A DNA stretch of 38,737 nt from Erwinia phyllosphaerae (GCF_019132875.1 NZ_JAHSPF010000018.1:1-38737); one strand, 5' to 3'; counted from the first letter of the stretch, positions 16,441 to 26,616 are shown. Made by a program: numbers and translations. Notes: generated by a model not told the origin, from the letters alone.

Positions 16441-17943
16441 ATGCTACATCTGTTTGCTGGTCTTGATTACCATACCGGCCTGTTACTCGTCCTTGCCCTG
16501 CTTTTTGTTTTGTTTTACGAAGCTATCAACGGCTTCCACGACACGGCAAATGCGGTGGCTACTGTAATTTATACGCGAGCTATGCGATCGCAACTGGCGG
16601 TAGTGATGGCCGGCGTATTTAACTTCTTTGGCGTACTGCTGGGCGGGCTAAGCGTTGCTTACGCTATCGTTCATCTGCTACCCACCGATTTACTGCTTAA
16701 TGTAGGATCGGCTCACGGACTGGCCATGGTCTTTTCCATGCTGCTGGCTGCTATCATCTGGAATCTGGGCACCTGGTATTTTGGCCTGCCTGCCTCCAGC
16801 TCTCATACCCTCATCGGGGCCATCATCGGCATTGGCCTGACCAACGCGCTGCTTACCGGCACTTCGGTAGTGGACGCGCTGAATATCCCGAAAATGATCG
16901 GCATCTTTATGTCGCTGGTTATCTCGCCGATTGTCGGCCTGGTACTGGCCGGTAGCCTGGTGTTTATTCTGCGTCGCTACTGGAGCGGCAGTAAGAAACG
17001 CCGCCGTATTCATATGACGCCAGCGGAACGCGAGAAGATCGACGGCAAGAAAAAGCCGCCGTTCTGGACGCGCACCGCGCTGATCGTCTCGGCTATCGGC
17101 GTGAGCTATTCTCACGGTGCTAACGACGGACAGAAAGGCATTGGCCTAATCATGCTGGTGCTGATTGGCGTGGCGCCGGCGGGCTTTGTGGTCAATATGA
17201 ACTCGTCGGGCTATGACATTACGCGTACCCGCGATGCGGTAAACCATCTGGAACAGTATTATCAGCAGCATGCTGATTCGCTGACCCAGATTGTGCAGAT
17301 GGCTCCGCCTGTTGTACCCGCACCGCAGGAAAATCCGGGCGCTCCGCATGAGTTTCACTGCGATGCCGCTCGCGCGATGCCGGCTATCCAACGTGCTCAA
17401 GGCCTGCTGAGTAATCTGCAAAGCTACGACGCGTTAAACGTTGAGCAACGCAGCCAGCTGCGTCGTCTGCTGATGTGCGTCTCTGATACCGCCGATAAAA
17501 CGGCTAAGTTACAGAGCACCACTGCCGAAGACCGCCGTTTTCTTGGCAAGCTGAAAGACGATATGCTGAATACCGTTGAGTACGCCCCTGTGTGGATTAT
17601 CGTTGCCGTAGCGCTTGCGCTGTCGCTGGGTACGATGGTTGGCTGGCGCCGTGTCGCCACCACTATCGGTGAAAAAATCGGTAAGAAAGGCATGACCTAT
17701 GCGCAGGGAATGGCTGCACAGATGACCGCTGCCGTTTCTATCGGCGTGGCCAGCTATACCGGCATGCCCGTTTCAACGACCCACGTTCTCTCCTCTTCCG
17801 TGGCCGGCACCATGCTGGTCGACGGCGGCGGCGTTCAGGGTAAGACGATTAAAAATATCCTGTTAGCCTGGGTATTTACGTTACCTGTATCGATCGTGCT
17901 GTCGGGCTGCCTTTACTGGTTAGCGCTGAAGCTGGTTCCCTGA
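16441..17943 (+). CDS. pitA: PitA, low-affinity inorganic phosphate transporter
   Basis: A 500-residue inner-membrane symporter that imports metal(II)-phosphate complexes with protons. It aligns almost throughout with E. coli PitA. The two inverted PiT signature repeats are plain: [18 protein letters not shown] near residue 33 and [20 protein letters not shown] near residue 223. A large cytoplasmic loop at about 255-375 is more variable than the membrane parts, as usual. C-terminal helices include [20 protein letters not shown] chose ATG 16441 because it begins MLHLFAGL like E. coli; an in-frame start at 16402 would add 13 residues. The ribosome site is weak. A strong terminator follows, and the uspB-uspA pair lies beyond, the conserved order. 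Confidence 0.97.
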   Translation: MLHLFAGLDYHTGLLLVLALLFVLFYEAINGFHDTANAVATVIYTRAMRSQLAVVMAGVFNFFGVLLGGLSVAYAIVHLLPTDLLLNVGSAHGLAMVFSMLLAAIIWNLGTWYFGLPASSSHTLIGAIIGIGLTNALLTGTSVVDALNIPKMIGIFMSLVISPIVGLVLAGSLVFILRRYWSGSKKRRRIHMTPAEREKIDGKKKPPFWTRTALIVSAIGVSYSHGANDGQKGIGLIMLVLIGVAPAGFVVNMNSSGYDITRTRDAVNHLEQYYQQHADSLTQIVQMAPPVVPAPQENPGAPHEFHCDAARAMPAIQRAQGLLSNLQSYDALNVEQRSQLRRLLMCVSDTADKTAKLQSTTAEDRRFLGKLKDDMLNTVEYAPVWIIVAVALALSLGTMVGWRRVATTIGEKIGKKGMTYAQGMAAQMTAAVSIGVASYTGMPVSTTHVLSSSVAGTMLVDGGGVQGKTIKNILLAWVFTLPVSIVLSGCLYWLALKLVP

Positions 17944-17961
17944 TTCGTCAGCAGGAACAAC

Positions 17962-17990
17962 AAGGCGGGGAATTTTCCCCGCCTTTTTTT
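17962..17990 (+). terminator. intrinsic terminator of pitA
   Basis: Stem GGCGGGG/CCCCGCC (17964-17983) with loop AATTTT and a run of seven T residues. Confidence 0.95.
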
Positions 17991-18021
17991 ATGCCTTAAC
18001 GCCAGTAGCCCAGACCGTTTT

Positions 18022-18080
18022 ATGCCTGATAAATAGCCCGGACAGGCTCTTCAATGCCAGATAAATAGCCCAATAAGGCT
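18022..18080 (-). repeat. 32-bp direct duplication of the uspB 3' end
   Basis: The last coding bases of uspB (18053-18080, ATGCCAGATAAATAGCCC and following AATAAGGCT on the plus strand) recur just beyond its stop at 18021-18047 as ATGCCTGATAAATAGCCC and GGACAGGCT. The period is 32 bp. The outer copy lies in the 3' untranslated region. Confidence 0.75.
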
Positions 18081-18386
18081 GATAAAGACCAGACCGCACA
18101 GCGCGCTGGTCAGGATAAACTGCCCGCGAACCCGCTCGCAGCGGCGGATAAACTCTTCGTCGTGATGATCGCGATAGCGTTGTAGCCAGATATAGCGCAC
18201 CAGCCGCACCTGTTTACCCGGCTGGCCATGAGAAGTAAAAAACCCGGCCCCATCAACGTACTGATAAAGCAAAGGATCGCAGCCTCGCAGCACCACCAGC
18301 AGCGCACGCAAAGAAGAGAAGTAACGCGCCATATTAACCAGACAAACCACACAAAGAGCCCAAAAAAGTGCGATGGTGCTAATCAT
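18051..18386 (-). CDS. uspB: UspB, universal stress protein B
   Basis: A 111-residue small inner-membrane protein. It matches E. coli UspB at nearly every position I recall, with a first membrane helix at about 3-22 ([17 protein letters not shown]) and a second at about 90-110 ([19 protein letters not shown]). Between them is [22 protein letters not shown] and the charged [20 protein letters not shown]. In E. coli, UspB is induced in stationary phase under RpoS and affects ethanol resistance; its mechanism is unknown. I chose ATG 18386 for its strong GGAGGAG site; an upstream start would add four residues. It is divergent from uspA. Confidence 0.96.
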   Translation of the reverse strand: MISTIALFWALCVVCLVNMARYFSSLRALLVVLRGCDPLLYQYVDGAGFFTSHGQPGKQVRLVRYIWLQRYRDHHDEEFIRRCERVRGQFILTSALCGLVFISLIGLFIWH

Positions 18387-18764
18387 GATCTCCTCCACGG
18401 CGATGCTTTATCCGCAGCCACGACAATCAACGCTGCTCGTTTTCGCTTCGCCCACCCTAAGTTTGAATTGTTGTAACAGCAGCGTAGCTGTTCTGTATTT
18501 TTATTGTCTTCTTCAGTTTAGGAGATGAGATGAAATTTTTGCCAGCGCTGTTTGCGGCCAGAATAAAAAAGAGAGGAAATTCCTTTTGATCCCGCTCGCA
18601 AACAGAAAGGGCAAACCGGGATTTGTTAACAATTAACGCTATACTTAAGAGATAAAAAATGCGCGGTTCCAGGCGCTCAGAACCCTGCCACATCGCACTA
18701 ATTCAATGTGTTATGATGCCAGACCGCCTGCATATATGCGGCCGTACCGAACAAGGAGAGCGTT
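18387..18764. promoter_or_regulatory. uspB-uspA divergent control region
   Basis: 378 bp without a gene. For uspA, the best candidate is an extended -10 TGTTATGAT (TATGAT at 18712-18717) without a good -35, which would give a leader of about 40 nt. That leader carries a palindrome GCATATATGC at 18730-18739 and the AAGGAG site at 18753-18758. A short inverted repeat, AACAGC and GCTGTT around 18475-18493, lies nearer uspB. No uspB promoter could be assigned. Confidence 0.4.
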
Positions 18765-19202
18765 ATGTCTTACAAACACATTCTGATTGCTGTCGATCTT
18801 TCGCCAGAAAGTAAACTGCTGGTCGCGAAAGCGGTTTCGATGGCTCGTCCTTACGATGCCAAAGTTTCGCTGATCCATGTGGATGTTAATTATTCGGATC
18901 TCTACACCGGTTTGATTGATGTAAACCTGGGCGATATGCAGAAGCGTATTTCCGAAGAAACCCACACCGCGCTGGCGGATATTTCCAACAGCGCAGGCTA
19001 CCCTATTTCAGAAACGCTCAGCGGCAGCGGCGATCTGGGCCAGGTGCTGGTTGATGCCATCAAGCGCTATGATGTTGATTTGGTGGTATGCGGCCATCAT
19101 CAGGATTTCTGGAGTAAGCTGATGTCTTCCGCGCGCCAGCTGATCAACACCGTGCATATCGATATGCTGATTGTGCCGCTGCGTGATGAAGAAGAAAGCT
19201 GA
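18765..19202 (+). CDS. uspA: UspA, universal stress protein A
   Basis: A 145-residue cytosolic protein of the universal stress family, almost identical to E. coli UspA (144 residues). It has [19 protein letters not shown] at the start, [28 protein letters not shown] in the centre, and GSGDLGQVL and [23 protein letters not shown] near the end. Like E. coli UspA, it lacks the G-2x-G-9x-G(S/T) ATP-binding pattern of UspF-type relatives. It is induced by growth arrest and supports stress survival; its molecular activity is unresolved. The ATG follows AAGGAGAGCGTT, a strong site. In E. coli K-12, dtpB lies downstream; here a terminator and rsmJ follow directly. Confidence 0.97.
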   Translation: MSYKHILIAVDLSPESKLLVAKAVSMARPYDAKVSLIHVDVNYSDLYTGLIDVNLGDMQKRISEETHTALADISNSAGYPISETLSGSGDLGQVLVDAIKRYDVDLVVCGHHQDFWSKLMSSARQLINTVHIDMLIVPLRDEEES

Positions 19203-19223
19203 TTTGAGCGGCGTGTGGCAATA

Positions 19224-19258
19224 AAAAAAGCCGCTTTAGTCTGAACAAAGCGGCTTTT
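19224..19258. terminator. bidirectional terminator between uspA and rsmJ
   Basis: Perfect 12-bp stem AAAAGCCGCTTT/AAAGCGGCTTTT (19226-19258) with a nine-base loop. A and T runs at the two ends make it usable from both convergent genes. Confidence 0.92.
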
Positions 19259-19276
19259 GTTGGTTGTACCCCGTGG

Positions 19277-20038
19277 CTAAAGCGCTGCGTCAGCCAGCGG
19301 GGGATAAATATCGAAGCGATGGCTTTTGGTTACCACCGCAGACTGTGTGGCTACCCCAGCTAACGGTGGCGCGTAGTCGGGGCGTTTTACCACTACCCGC
19401 TTTTTCGCCAGTCGTCTTGCAGGTTCCAGTAGCCCGTCGGCATCATTATCCGCACCCACCAGCGTCTGAAAGACGCGCATCTCTTTTTTAACCAGCGCGC
19501 TTTTTTGCTTATGTGGGTACATGGGATCCAGATAGACCACGTCAGGCTTTTCACTGCTTGCCGCCAGCGCTTCCAGACTGGAAGCATGCACCAGCGTTAA
19601 ACGTTCCTGCAGCCAGCCGCCGATTTCGGCATTGCGGTAGCCGCGTTGCAGACCGTCGTCCAGCAGCGCCGCAACGACAGGATGCCGCTCCAGCATCTGT
19701 ACGCGACAGCCGAGCGAGGCCAGCACAAAGGCGTCTCGCCCCAGCCCTGCCGTCGCGTCGGTCACTACCGGCAGATAGCTTCCCTTAATGCCTACCGCTT
19801 TTGCTACCGCTTCGCCACGTCCACCACCAAAGCGGCGGCGGTGCGCCATGGCACCCTCAACAAAATCGACAAAGATGCCGCCCAGCTTTGGCTCATCACG
19901 CTTGCGCAGCTCCAGATGGGTTGCGGTCAGCGCCAGCGCCATCGTGGCCTGCTCGTCGTGCTCCAGCTGCCAGCGATCGGCTAAAACGGATAAGGCGCCG
20001 TCTCCGGCGCCCGTTTCGTCAATCAGGCAAATCTTCAC
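19277..20038 (-). CDS. rsmJ: RsmJ, 16S rRNA m2G1516 methyltransferase
   Basis: A 253-residue SAM-dependent methyltransferase that methylates G1516 of 16S rRNA. The SAM-binding motif is [19 protein letters not shown] near residues 91-110, and the catalytic-region string is [22 protein letters not shown] near 165-187. The [33 protein letters not shown] segment is typical of the YhiQ family. The start is a GTG at 20038 that overlaps the prlC stop codon (GTGA), so translation is coupled to prlC. That overlapping order is the same as in E. coli. It ends at a bidirectional terminator shared with uspA. Confidence 0.96.
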   Translation of the reverse strand: MKICLIDETGAGDGALSVLADRWQLEHDEQATMALALTATHLELRKRDEPKLGGIFVDFVEGAMAHRRRFGGGRGEAVAKAVGIKGSYLPVVTDATAGLGRDAFVLASLGCRVQMLERHPVVAALLDDGLQRGYRNAEIGGWLQERLTLVHASSLEALAASSEKPDVVYLDPMYPHKQKSALVKKEMRVFQTLVGADNDADGLLEPARRLAKKRVVVKRPDYAPPLAGVATQSAVVTKSHRFDIYPPLADAAL

Positions 20039-22074
20039 CCGGCGATGCCATAATGGGCCAGCATCGCGTCCAGCTGCGGCTCGCGGCCACGGAAGCGTTT
20101 AAACAGCTCCATCGGCTCTTCAGAACCGCCACGCGTCAGGATATTGTCCAGGAAAGACTGGCCCGTTTCGCGATTGAAAATACCCTCTTCTTCAAAACGC
20201 GAATAGGCATCGGCCGCCAGCACGTCCGCCCACAGATAGCTGTAGTAACCTGCTGCATAGCCGCCTGCGAAGATGTGGCTGAAGGCATGTGGGAAGCGGC
20301 CCCAGGCCGGGCTTGGTACCACGGCCACCAGCTTCTTGATCTCTTTCAGCATCTCCAGAATCTGCGCGCCTTTGGCCGGATCGAACTCGGCGTGCAGGCG
20401 GAAGTCAAACAGGCCAAACTCCAGCTGACGCAGAATAAACAGCGCCGCCTGGTAGTTTTTCGCCGCCAGCATTTTGTCCAGCAGCGCCTGAGGCAGCGGC
20501 TCGCCGGTTTCGTAATGGCCGGAAATAAAGGCCAGCGCTTCCGGCTCCCAGCACCAGTTTTCCATAAACTGGCTTGGCAGCTCGACGGCATCCCACGGCA
20601 CGCCGCTGATGCCGGACACGCCCGGCGTTTCAATACGGGTCAGCATGTGATGCAGGCCGTGCCCGAATTCATGGAACAGCGTGGTAACTTCATCGTGCGT
20701 AAACAGCGCAGGCTTGCCGTTGAGCGGACGGTTGAAGTTACAGGTCAGGTAGGCGACCGGTTTTTGCAACGAGCCGTCCGCAAGACGCATCTGGCCGACG
20801 CAGTCATCCATCCAGGCACCGCCGCGTTTGTTTTCACGCGCGTACAGATCCAGATAGAAGCTACCGCGCAGCTCGCCGCTCTCGTCAAACAGGTCGAAGA
20901 AGCGCACGTCCGGATGGTAAACATCAACGTCTTTGCGCTCTTTTGCGGTAATGCCGTAAATACGCTTAACAACCTCGAACAGGCCGTTAACCGCACGCTC
21001 TTCCGGGAAGTAAGGGCGCAGCTGCTCATCGCTGATGGCATAAAGATGCTGCTTCTGTTTTTCGCCGTAGTAAGTGAGATCCCACGGATTCAGCTCGTCA
21101 ATGCCGTGCTCTTTTTTAGCAAAGGCACGCAGCTGCTCCAGTTCTTTTTCAGCCTGAGGACGCGCACGCTTCGCCAGATCGGTCAGGAAATCGGTCACCT
21201 GCGCCGGATTTTCGGCCATTTTGGTCGCCAGCGACTTTTCAGCATAGGAGGAGAAGCCCAGCAGTTGCGCCAGCTCGTGACGCAGCGCCAGCTCTTCGGC
21301 CATCACTTCGCTGTTGTCCCATTTCCCGGCGTTCGGGCCCTGATCGGAAGCGCGGGTAGAGTAAGCGCGGTACATCTCTTCGCGCAGCGCCTGGTTATCG
21401 CAGTAGGTCATTACCGGCAGATAGCTGGGGATATCCAGCGTCAGCAGCCAGCCTTCTTGCTCTTTCGCTTCCGCCTGCGCTTTGGCGGCGGCCAGCGAAC
21501 TTTCCGGCATGCCGGAAAGTTCGCTTTCATCGGTAATCAGCTTGCTCCAGCCCATCGTGGCGTCCAGCACGTTGTTGCTATAGGTGGAACCCAGCTCGGA
21601 AAGGCGTGCGGCGATTTCGCCATAGCGTTTCTGCTTCTCTTTCGACAGACCGATACCGGACAGCTCAAAGTCGCGCAGCGCGTTATCTACCGCTTTTTTC
21701 TGCGGCGCGCTCAGCTCTGCATAGCTATGCTCTTTCAGATTACGATAAGCCTGATACAAACCTTCGTGCTGGCCGACCCAGGTGCTGTATTCAGAAAGCA
21801 ACGGCAAGGTTTGTTCGTAGGCCTGACGCAGCTCAGGACTGTTTTTTACCGAGTTAAGATGGCTGACCGGCGAAAACAGACGGCCCAGGCGATCGTCCAC
21901 TTCTGAAAGCGGCTGTACCAGGTTATCCCAGGTGTAAGGCGTCCCCTGGGCAACAACTTTTTCTACTGCCGCGCGGCAATCGTCCAACGCCTGAGTCACG
22001 GCTGGCACCACGTGTTCGGGCTTAATGGCGGAAAACGGGGGAAGCGTAAAAGAAGAGAGTAGCGGATTGGTCAT
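20035..22074 (-). CDS. prlC: PrlC (OpdA), oligopeptidase A
   Basis: A 679-residue cytosolic zinc metallopeptidase of the M3 family that degrades signal peptides and other short peptides. The zinc motif [11 protein letters not shown] starts at H468, with E469 catalytic and H472 the second ligand. The third ligand Glu should lie in the [10 protein letters not shown] segment downstream. Length agrees with E. coli (680). The C-terminal [30 protein letters not shown] is typical M3. It overlaps rsmJ by 4 bp and heads that operon. In E. coli, prlC belongs to the heat-shock regulon; a possible sigma-32 -10 element lies upstream here. Confidence 0.97.
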   Translation of the reverse strand: MTNPLLSSFTLPPFSAIKPEHVVPAVTQALDDCRAAVEKVVAQGTPYTWDNLVQPLSEVDDRLGRLFSPVSHLNSVKNSPELRQAYEQTLPLLSEYSTWVGQHEGLYQAYRNLKEHSYAELSAPQKKAVDNALRDFELSGIGLSKEKQKRYGEIAARLSELGSTYSNNVLDATMGWSKLITDESELSGMPESSLAAAKAQAEAKEQEGWLLTLDIPSYLPVMTYCDNQALREEMYRAYSTRASDQGPNAGKWDNSEVMAEELALRHELAQLLGFSSYAEKSLATKMAENPAQVTDFLTDLAKRARPQAEKELEQLRAFAKKEHGIDELNPWDLTYYGEKQKQHLYAISDEQLRPYFPEERAVNGLFEVVKRIYGITAKERKDVDVYHPDVRFFDLFDESGELRGSFYLDLYARENKRGGAWMDDCVGQMRLADGSLQKPVAYLTCNFNRPLNGKPALFTHDEVTTLFHEFGHGLHHMLTRIETPGVSGISGVPWDAVELPSQFMENWCWEPEALAFISGHYETGEPLPQALLDKMLAAKNYQAALFILRQLEFGLFDFRLHAEFDPAKGAQILEMLKEIKKLVAVVPSPAWGRFPHAFSHIFAGGYAAGYYSYLWADVLAADAYSRFEEEGIFNRETGQSFLDNILTRGGSEEPMELFKRFRGREPQLDAMLAHYGIAG

Positions 22075-22151
22075 AGCGCAGTCCTTGTTATCGATGTATA
22101 GGGCGCGTTGCGGCGCGCGATTTAGCTAACATGAGGCTAAGTGTAGCGAAA

Positions 22152-22181
22152 ATCAATGGGGCATCGACGGCAGGGAAAAAG
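22152..22181 (-). promoter_or_regulatory. possible sigma-32 promoter for prlC
   Basis: On the minus strand, CCCCATTGAT (22152-22161) fits the heat-shock -10 consensus CCCCATnT. The -35 (CTTTTTC, 22175-22181, spacer 13) is a poor match to CTTGAAA. It lies about 80 bp before the prlC start, and E. coli prlC is heat-inducible. Confidence 0.35.
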
Positions 22182-22255
22182 GGAATTGCCTGTAAAGTGA
22201 AGCGGGAGCATACTTTTCCCGCCGTTGCGTTTATCTCATTACAGGGAGCGTCTTT

Positions 22256-23080
22256 ATGTGGTATTGCCTTGTCGCATCGTTGTTCTTTCTACCTTTTTAT
22301 CGCCGGGCGGCGCTGGGATTGCTGGCCGTCACGCTGGTTATCGGCACGATTAATTCTACCTTGCAGCCGCCCGCACTGGCCGCGCTCGGCGCGCTCGGCG
22401 GCGTCGCCTTCTTTTGCTACCGACAAAAAGCGCAGAATAAATTAGCCCTCGCAGGGGAAGCTTTTCTGGTTGCCGGATCCGTCGCGCTAATGCTGCATCT
22501 GCTGCCCGGCTTCCATAACCTGAAGATCGTTTCCGGTGCGCTAGCCGGGCCGCAGAGCGCGCCTTTTACCTTCTATTATAACTTTGACAAGGCGCTGATC
22601 CCCTTTGTGCTGCTGGGCTGCCTGCCCACGCTGCTGAAACGCCCGGCTACGCCGCCCGGCAATCGTCTGTGGTGGCTGGTGCTGCTGCTCTCTATGCCGC
22701 TTTTGCTGCTGTTTGCCACGCTGGCCGGCGGTTTACGCGTGGAGCCGCATTACCCTGAATGGCTCGGTGCTTTTATGCTGGCGAATCTGTTTTTCGTGTC
22801 GTTCGCCGAAGAGGCGCTGTTTCGCGGCTATATTCAGCAGCGGCTGAGCCAGCGGTTTGGCAACCTTTGGGCACTGCTGGCCACCGCCGTGCTGTTTGGG
22901 CTGGTGCACTACCCCGGCGGGCCGCTGCTGGTGTTTTTTGCGGCCTTAACCGGCGTGATTTATGGTCTGGCCTGGCAGTGGAGCGGACGCGTCTGGGTTG
23001 CCGCGCTGGTGCATTTTGCTTTTAACCTGCTGCACCTGCTGTTTTTTACCTACCCGTTCTGGTACCACCAGCCTGGATAG
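22256..23080 (+). CDS. CPBP family intramembrane metalloprotease
   Basis: A 274-residue integral membrane protein of the CPBP (CAAX protease/Abi, PF02517-type) family. The three diagnostic motifs are present in order: EExxxR as E185-E186 with R190 (FAEEALFRGYIQ), FxxxH as F214-H218 (LFGLVHYPGG) and HxxxN as H253-N257 (ALVHFAFNLLH). It has several hydrophobic helices before them. Substrates of bacterial CPBP proteins are mostly unknown; some process bacteriocins or membrane proteins. The ATG follows ACAGGGAG. It is divergent from prlC and precedes rlmJ on the same strand by 91 bp. It is not part of this neighbourhood in E. coli K-12. Confidence 0.9.
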   Translation: MWYCLVASLFFLPFYRRAALGLLAVTLVIGTINSTLQPPALAALGALGGVAFFCYRQKAQNKLALAGEAFLVAGSVALMLHLLPGFHNLKIVSGALAGPQSAPFTFYYNFDKALIPFVLLGCLPTLLKRPATPPGNRLWWLVLLLSMPLLLLFATLAGGLRVEPHYPEWLGAFMLANLFFVSFAEEALFRGYIQQRLSQRFGNLWALLATAVLFGLVHYPGGPLLVFFAALTGVIYGLAWQWSGRVWVAALVHFAFNLLHLLFFTYPFWYHQPG

Positions 23081-23171
23081 CGCATTTTTTCTGCCAGACA
23101 GTTATACTGTGCCTGACTCGTGCCGCTCAGGCGGCACACTTGCTATTCTCCCACCGGACAGATCCCACGAC

Positions 23172-24014
23172 ATGCTGAGTTATCGCCACAGTTTTCACGC
23201 CGGCAATCACGCCGACGTTCTCAAACATACCGTTCAGAGCCTGATCATCAACGCGCTTAACGAGAAAGATAAGCCTTACCTTTATCTTGATACCCACGCG
23301 GGTGCCGGGCGCTACCAGCTGAGCGGCGAACATGCCGAACGTACCGGAGAATATCTGGAAGGGATCGCCCGTATCTGGCAGCAGGACGATCTGCCGGAAG
23401 AGCTGGAAAGCTATATTTCCTGCATCAATGCCCTGAACCCTAACGGCAAGCTGCGCTTTTATCCTGGCTCGCCGCTGATTGCGCGCCATTTGCTGCGTGA
23501 AGATGACAAGCTAAACCTGACCGAGCTGCATCCGAGCGATTTTCCGCTGCTGCGCAATGAGTTTCTGAAAGATGACCGCGCGCGCACCGAACGAGCTGAC
23601 GGTTATCAGCAGCTAAAATCTAAGCTGCCGCCGCCGTCGCGTCGCGGCCTGATTCTTATCGATCCGCCTTACGAAATTAAAACGGATTACCAGGCGGTGG
23701 TAAAAGGCATTCAGGAAGGCTACAAGCGTTTCGGCACCGGCGTGTTCGCGCTCTGGTATCCCGTGGTACTGCGTCAGCAGATTAAGCGCATGTTTGCCGA
23801 GCTGGAAGCGACCGGCATCCGTCGGATCCTGCAAATCGAACTGGCCGTGCGGCCGGACAGCGATCAGCGCGGCATGACCGCTTCCGGTATGATCGTGATT
23901 AACCCGCCATGGAAGCTGGAGCAGCAGATGAACAACGTGCTGCCGTGGCTGCATAAGCATCTGGTGCCGGCCGGTACTGGCCACACCAAAGTCAGCTGGA
24001 TCGTGCCGGAATAA
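23172..24014 (+). CDS. rlmJ: RlmJ, 23S rRNA m6A2030 methyltransferase
   Basis: A 280-residue SAM-dependent enzyme that methylates A2030 of 23S rRNA. The start MLSYRHSFHAGNHADVLKH is the conserved RlmJ N-terminus and decides the ATG at 23172; an in-frame extension to 22962 would run back through the upstream gene. The catalytic motif is LILIDPPYEIKTDY. Other conserved strings are TYLDTHAGAGRY-like (here YLDTHAGAGRY) and GMTASGMIVINPPW. As in E. coli, it lies between prlC and gor. Here the CPBP gene precedes it, and rbn intervenes on the opposite strand before gor. Confidence 0.96.
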   Translation: MLSYRHSFHAGNHADVLKHTVQSLIINALNEKDKPYLYLDTHAGAGRYQLSGEHAERTGEYLEGIARIWQQDDLPEELESYISCINALNPNGKLRFYPGSPLIARHLLREDDKLNLTELHPSDFPLLRNEFLKDDRARTERADGYQQLKSKLPPPSRRGLILIDPPYEIKTDYQAVVKGIQEGYKRFGTGVFALWYPVVLRQQIKRMFAELEATGIRRILQIELAVRPDSDQRGMTASGMIVINPPWKLEQQMNNVLPWLHKHLVPAGTGHTKVSWIVPE

Positions 24015-24105
24015 AACCGGCCGTAGCCGGGTTATCACGTCCGGCTACCGATTCCATTTCAGCTCGTCAGCGTTTAAAAGGCGCAATCCTGCAAATCTGA
24101 CGAGC
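24015..24105. promoter_or_regulatory. hairpin and inverted repeat between rlmJ and rbn
   Basis: AACCGGCCGTAGCCGGGTT at 24015-24033 forms a stem with one bulge; on the minus strand its loop is C(UACG)G. A second, 9-bp inverted repeat, GCTCGTCAG at 24062-24070 and CTGACGAGC at 24097-24105, has a 26-base loop. Both lie between two convergent stop codons. Neither has a good T-run, so intrinsic termination is uncertain. Confidence 0.45.
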
Positions 24106-24121
24106 GCGCCCCGCTTCCTTC

Positions 24122-25036
24122 TTAAAGTTCAAACACCGCAAAATCGTGCGCCATCTCGGTAGCCGGAAAAATTTCCCGACATTCAGCCAGCAGGCGTTCG
24201 GTATCTTCACGCAGATAGCGCGAACTCAGGTGCGTCACGATCAGCTTTTTCGCCTGCGCTTCCTTTGCCATCGTGGCTGCCTGAACGGTGGATGAATGTC
24301 CACGGCTGTTGGCTTTTTCCACCATTGCCGCTTCCAGTGTCGCTTCATGCACTACCACGTCCGCATTGGCCGCCAGCGCTGTTGCCGCAGCGGTGGGCGC
24401 GGTGTCGCCAAATATCGCCAGCGTCCGCCCTTTTATCGGCGGGCCAAGGTAGCGGCGGCCGTCGACCACCTGACCATCTTCCATGGTTACCGTTAGCCCC
24501 TGTTTCAGCTGCTGAAACAGTTTGCCGGGCCTGATACCGTCCGCCAGCAGCCGCTCCGCGTCCAGCGTGCCGGGCCTGTCGTGCTCTTCAATGCGAAAGC
24601 CGTAGCACTCAACCGGATGGGTAAGCGGATAAGCCGTAACGCGAAAATGATCGTCACTAAAGAGCTCGCCGGCGCTGATTTCCACAATGTCCAGCGGAAA
24701 AGTTAGCCAGGAGCCGCTCAGGCTTAGCGTCGTTTCGACAAAAGTTTTGATGCCTGGCGGGCCATAAAGCGTGATGCCTTCGCTAATGCCGTTCATCGAG
24801 CGACTGGTCAGCAGCCCCGGCAGGCCAAAGATATGGTCGCCGTGCAGATGGGTAATAAAGATTTTTTCCAGCTTGCCGGGTTTGACCGGGCTGCGCAGGA
24901 TCTGATGCTGCGTACCTTCTCCGCAGTCAAACAGCCAGCTGCCGCTGCGTACGGTCTGTAAATTTAATGCGATACTGGTGACATTGCGCTGGCGGCTGGG
25001 CGTACCCGCGCCGGTGCCTAAAAAAAGGAGTTCCAT
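24122..25036 (-). CDS. rbn: ribonuclease BN / RNase Z (Rbn, ElaC)
   Basis: A 304-residue metallo-beta-lactamase-fold nuclease that matures tRNA 3' ends (E. coli Rbn/ElaC, 305 residues). The metal motif THLHGDH is at residues 62-68 (H63, H65, D67, H68). Other family strings are [24 protein letters not shown] at the start, [35 protein letters not shown] and HLSSRYLR near the C-terminus. In E. coli this gene lies elsewhere (the menaquinone region). Here it sits between rlmJ and gor on the opposite strand, divergent from gor. Confidence 0.95.
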   Translation of the reverse strand: MELLFLGTGAGTPSRQRNVTSIALNLQTVRSGSWLFDCGEGTQHQILRSPVKPGKLEKIFITHLHGDHIFGLPGLLTSRSMNGISEGITLYGPPGIKTFVETTLSLSGSWLTFPLDIVEISAGELFSDDHFRVTAYPLTHPVECYGFRIEEHDRPGTLDAERLLADGIRPGKLFQQLKQGLTVTMEDGQVVDGRRYLGPPIKGRTLAIFGDTAPTAAATALAANADVVVHEATLEAAMVEKANSRGHSSTVQAATMAKEAQAKKLIVTHLSSRYLREDTERLLAECREIFPATEMAHDFAVFEL

Positions 25037-25147
25037 TCGGCCTCTCTGTGCAGGTTTTCAAGCCAAAAATAGCAGACTGCGTCACAATATACGTTGAATA
25101 GTGACGATTTTAACGCGCCGGCCCTATCACAATCATAGACGCAAACT

Positions 25148-25177
25148 TTGCGGCATTTGGCCGACTGGCGTTACACT
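25148..25177 (+). promoter_or_regulatory. possible gor promoter
   Basis: TTGCGG (25148-25153) and TACACT (25172-25177) separated by 18 bp, each four of six to sigma-70 consensus, about 36 bp before the gor start. OxyR control is known for E. coli gor, but I could not identify an OxyR site by eye. Confidence 0.35.
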
Positions 25178-25213
25178 AAGCCCAGTTTATTTGACTCTTA
25201 TGGAACTCTTTCG

Positions 25214-26566
25214 ATGACCAGACATTATGACTACCTTGCTATTGGCGGCGGCAGCGGCGGCATCGCTTCCATTAACCGTGCAGCTATGTACGGACAAAAA
25301 TGCGCGCTGATTGAGGCGAAAGACCTTGGCGGCACCTGCGTGAACGTCGGCTGCGTGCCGAAAAAAGTAATGTGGCATGCGGCACAGATTGCCGAGGCTA
25401 TTCATCAGTACGGCCCGGATTACGGCTTTAATACCACCGTTAACAGCTTTGACTGGGCGACGCTGGTAAAAAACCGCAGCGCCTACATTGACCGCATTCA
25501 TACCTCGTACGACAACGTGCTGGGTAAAAATAAAGTAGATGTGATCAAAGGCTTCGCACGCTTTGTCGATGCGCACACCGTTGAAGTGAACGGCGAAAAA
25601 ATTACTGCCGATCATATTCTGATCGCCACCGGTGGCCGCCCAAGCCATCCGTCGATTCCAGGTGCCGAATACGGTATCGATTCTGACGGCTTTTTTGAGC
25701 TGGATGCGCTGCCAAAACGCACTGCGGTTGTAGGCGCAGGCTATATCGCGGTTGAGATCGCTGGCGTGGTAAACGCGCTCGGCTCCGAAACGCACCTGTT
25801 TGTGCGTAAGCACGCGCCGCTGCGCACCTTCGATCCGATGATCGTTGAGACGCTGGTTGAGGTGATGAACACCGAAGGCCCAACGCTGCATACCGAATCT
25901 ATTCCGAAAGCGATTGTGAAAAACGCCGACGGCAGCCTGACGCTACAGCTGGAAAACGGCAAAGAGCAGACCGTGGATTGTCTGGTCTGGGCAATTGGCC
26001 GTGAACCGGCGACCGATAATCTGAACCTGGACGTGACCGGCGTTGCGCTGAACGAAAAAGGCTATATCAACGTCGATAAGTATCAGAATACCAACGTGAA
26101 AGGTATTTATGCCGTTGGCGATAATACCGGTGCCGTCGAGCTGACGCCGGTGGCCGTTGCCGCTGGCCGTCGCCTGTCCGAACGCCTGTTTAACAACAAG
26201 CCGGACGAGCATCTGGATTACAGCAATGTGCCGACCGTGGTGTTCAGCCATCCGCCAATCGGCACCGTTGGCCTGAGCGAGCCGGAAGCACGCGAGAAAT
26301 ATGGCGATGAAGAAGTGAAGGTCTATAAATCCTCCTTTACCGCTATGTATACCGCTGTAACCCAGCATCGCCAGCCGTGCCGTATGAAGCTGGTTTGCGT
26401 GGGTAAAGATGAGAAAATCGTCGGCATCCACGGTATCGGTTACGGTATGGACGAGATGCTGCAAGGCTTCGCGGTTGCGCTGAAAATGGGCGCAACCAAA
26501 AAAGACTTCGACAATACCGTCGCTATCCATCCGACCGGTGCAGAAGAATTTGTGACTATGCGTTAA
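25214..26566 (+). CDS. gor: Gor, glutathione reductase
   Basis: A 450-residue cytosolic flavoenzyme that reduces glutathione disulfide with NADPH. The FAD motif GGGSGG is at 11-16. The redox-active disulfide is C42 and C47 in [13 protein letters not shown]. The NADPH-binding segment is [19 protein letters not shown] near 170-188, followed by basic residues. The C-terminal active-site base is in AIHPTGAEE (about H439 and E444). Length equals E. coli Gor (450). ATG 25214 gives [16 protein letters not shown], matching E. coli; an in-frame start at 25148 would add 22 residues. A strong bidirectional terminator follows. Confidence 0.97.
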   Translation: MTRHYDYLAIGGGSGGIASINRAAMYGQKCALIEAKDLGGTCVNVGCVPKKVMWHAAQIAEAIHQYGPDYGFNTTVNSFDWATLVKNRSAYIDRIHTSYDNVLGKNKVDVIKGFARFVDAHTVEVNGEKITADHILIATGGRPSHPSIPGAEYGIDSDGFFELDALPKRTAVVGAGYIAVEIAGVVNALGSETHLFVRKHAPLRTFDPMIVETLVEVMNTEGPTLHTESIPKAIVKNADGSLTLQLENGKEQTVDCLVWAIGREPATDNLNLDVTGVALNEKGYINVDKYQNTNVKGIYAVGDNTGAVELTPVAVAAGRRLSERLFNNKPDEHLDYSNVPTVVFSHPPIGTVGLSEPEAREKYGDEEVKVYKSSFTAMYTAVTQHRQPCRMKLVCVGKDEKIVGIHGIGYGMDEMLQGFAVALKMGATKKDFDNTVAIHPTGAEEFVTMR

Positions 26567-26578
26567 TCACGGTCACCG

Positions 26579-26616
26579 CTAAAAAGGCCAGGCGCGCAAG
26601 CGTCTGGCCTTTTTAT
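26579..26616. terminator. bidirectional terminator after gor
   Basis: Stem AAAAAGGCCAG-type, 26581-26615, pairing AAAAAGGCCAGGCGC with GCGTCTGGCCTTTTT (one G-U), loop GCAA. A run on the left and T run on the right serve gor and the convergent gene. Confidence 0.93.

Noticed and set aside
19801..21906. A 701-codon plus-strand frame opposite prlC and rsmJ.
   Set aside because: It is antisense to two well-recognised genes, has His/Gln/Arg-rich composition typical of a complementary-strand reading, and matches no family I know.
25187..25891. A 234-codon minus-strand frame opposite gor.
   Set aside because: It lies entirely within and antisense to glutathione reductase and resembles no protein family.
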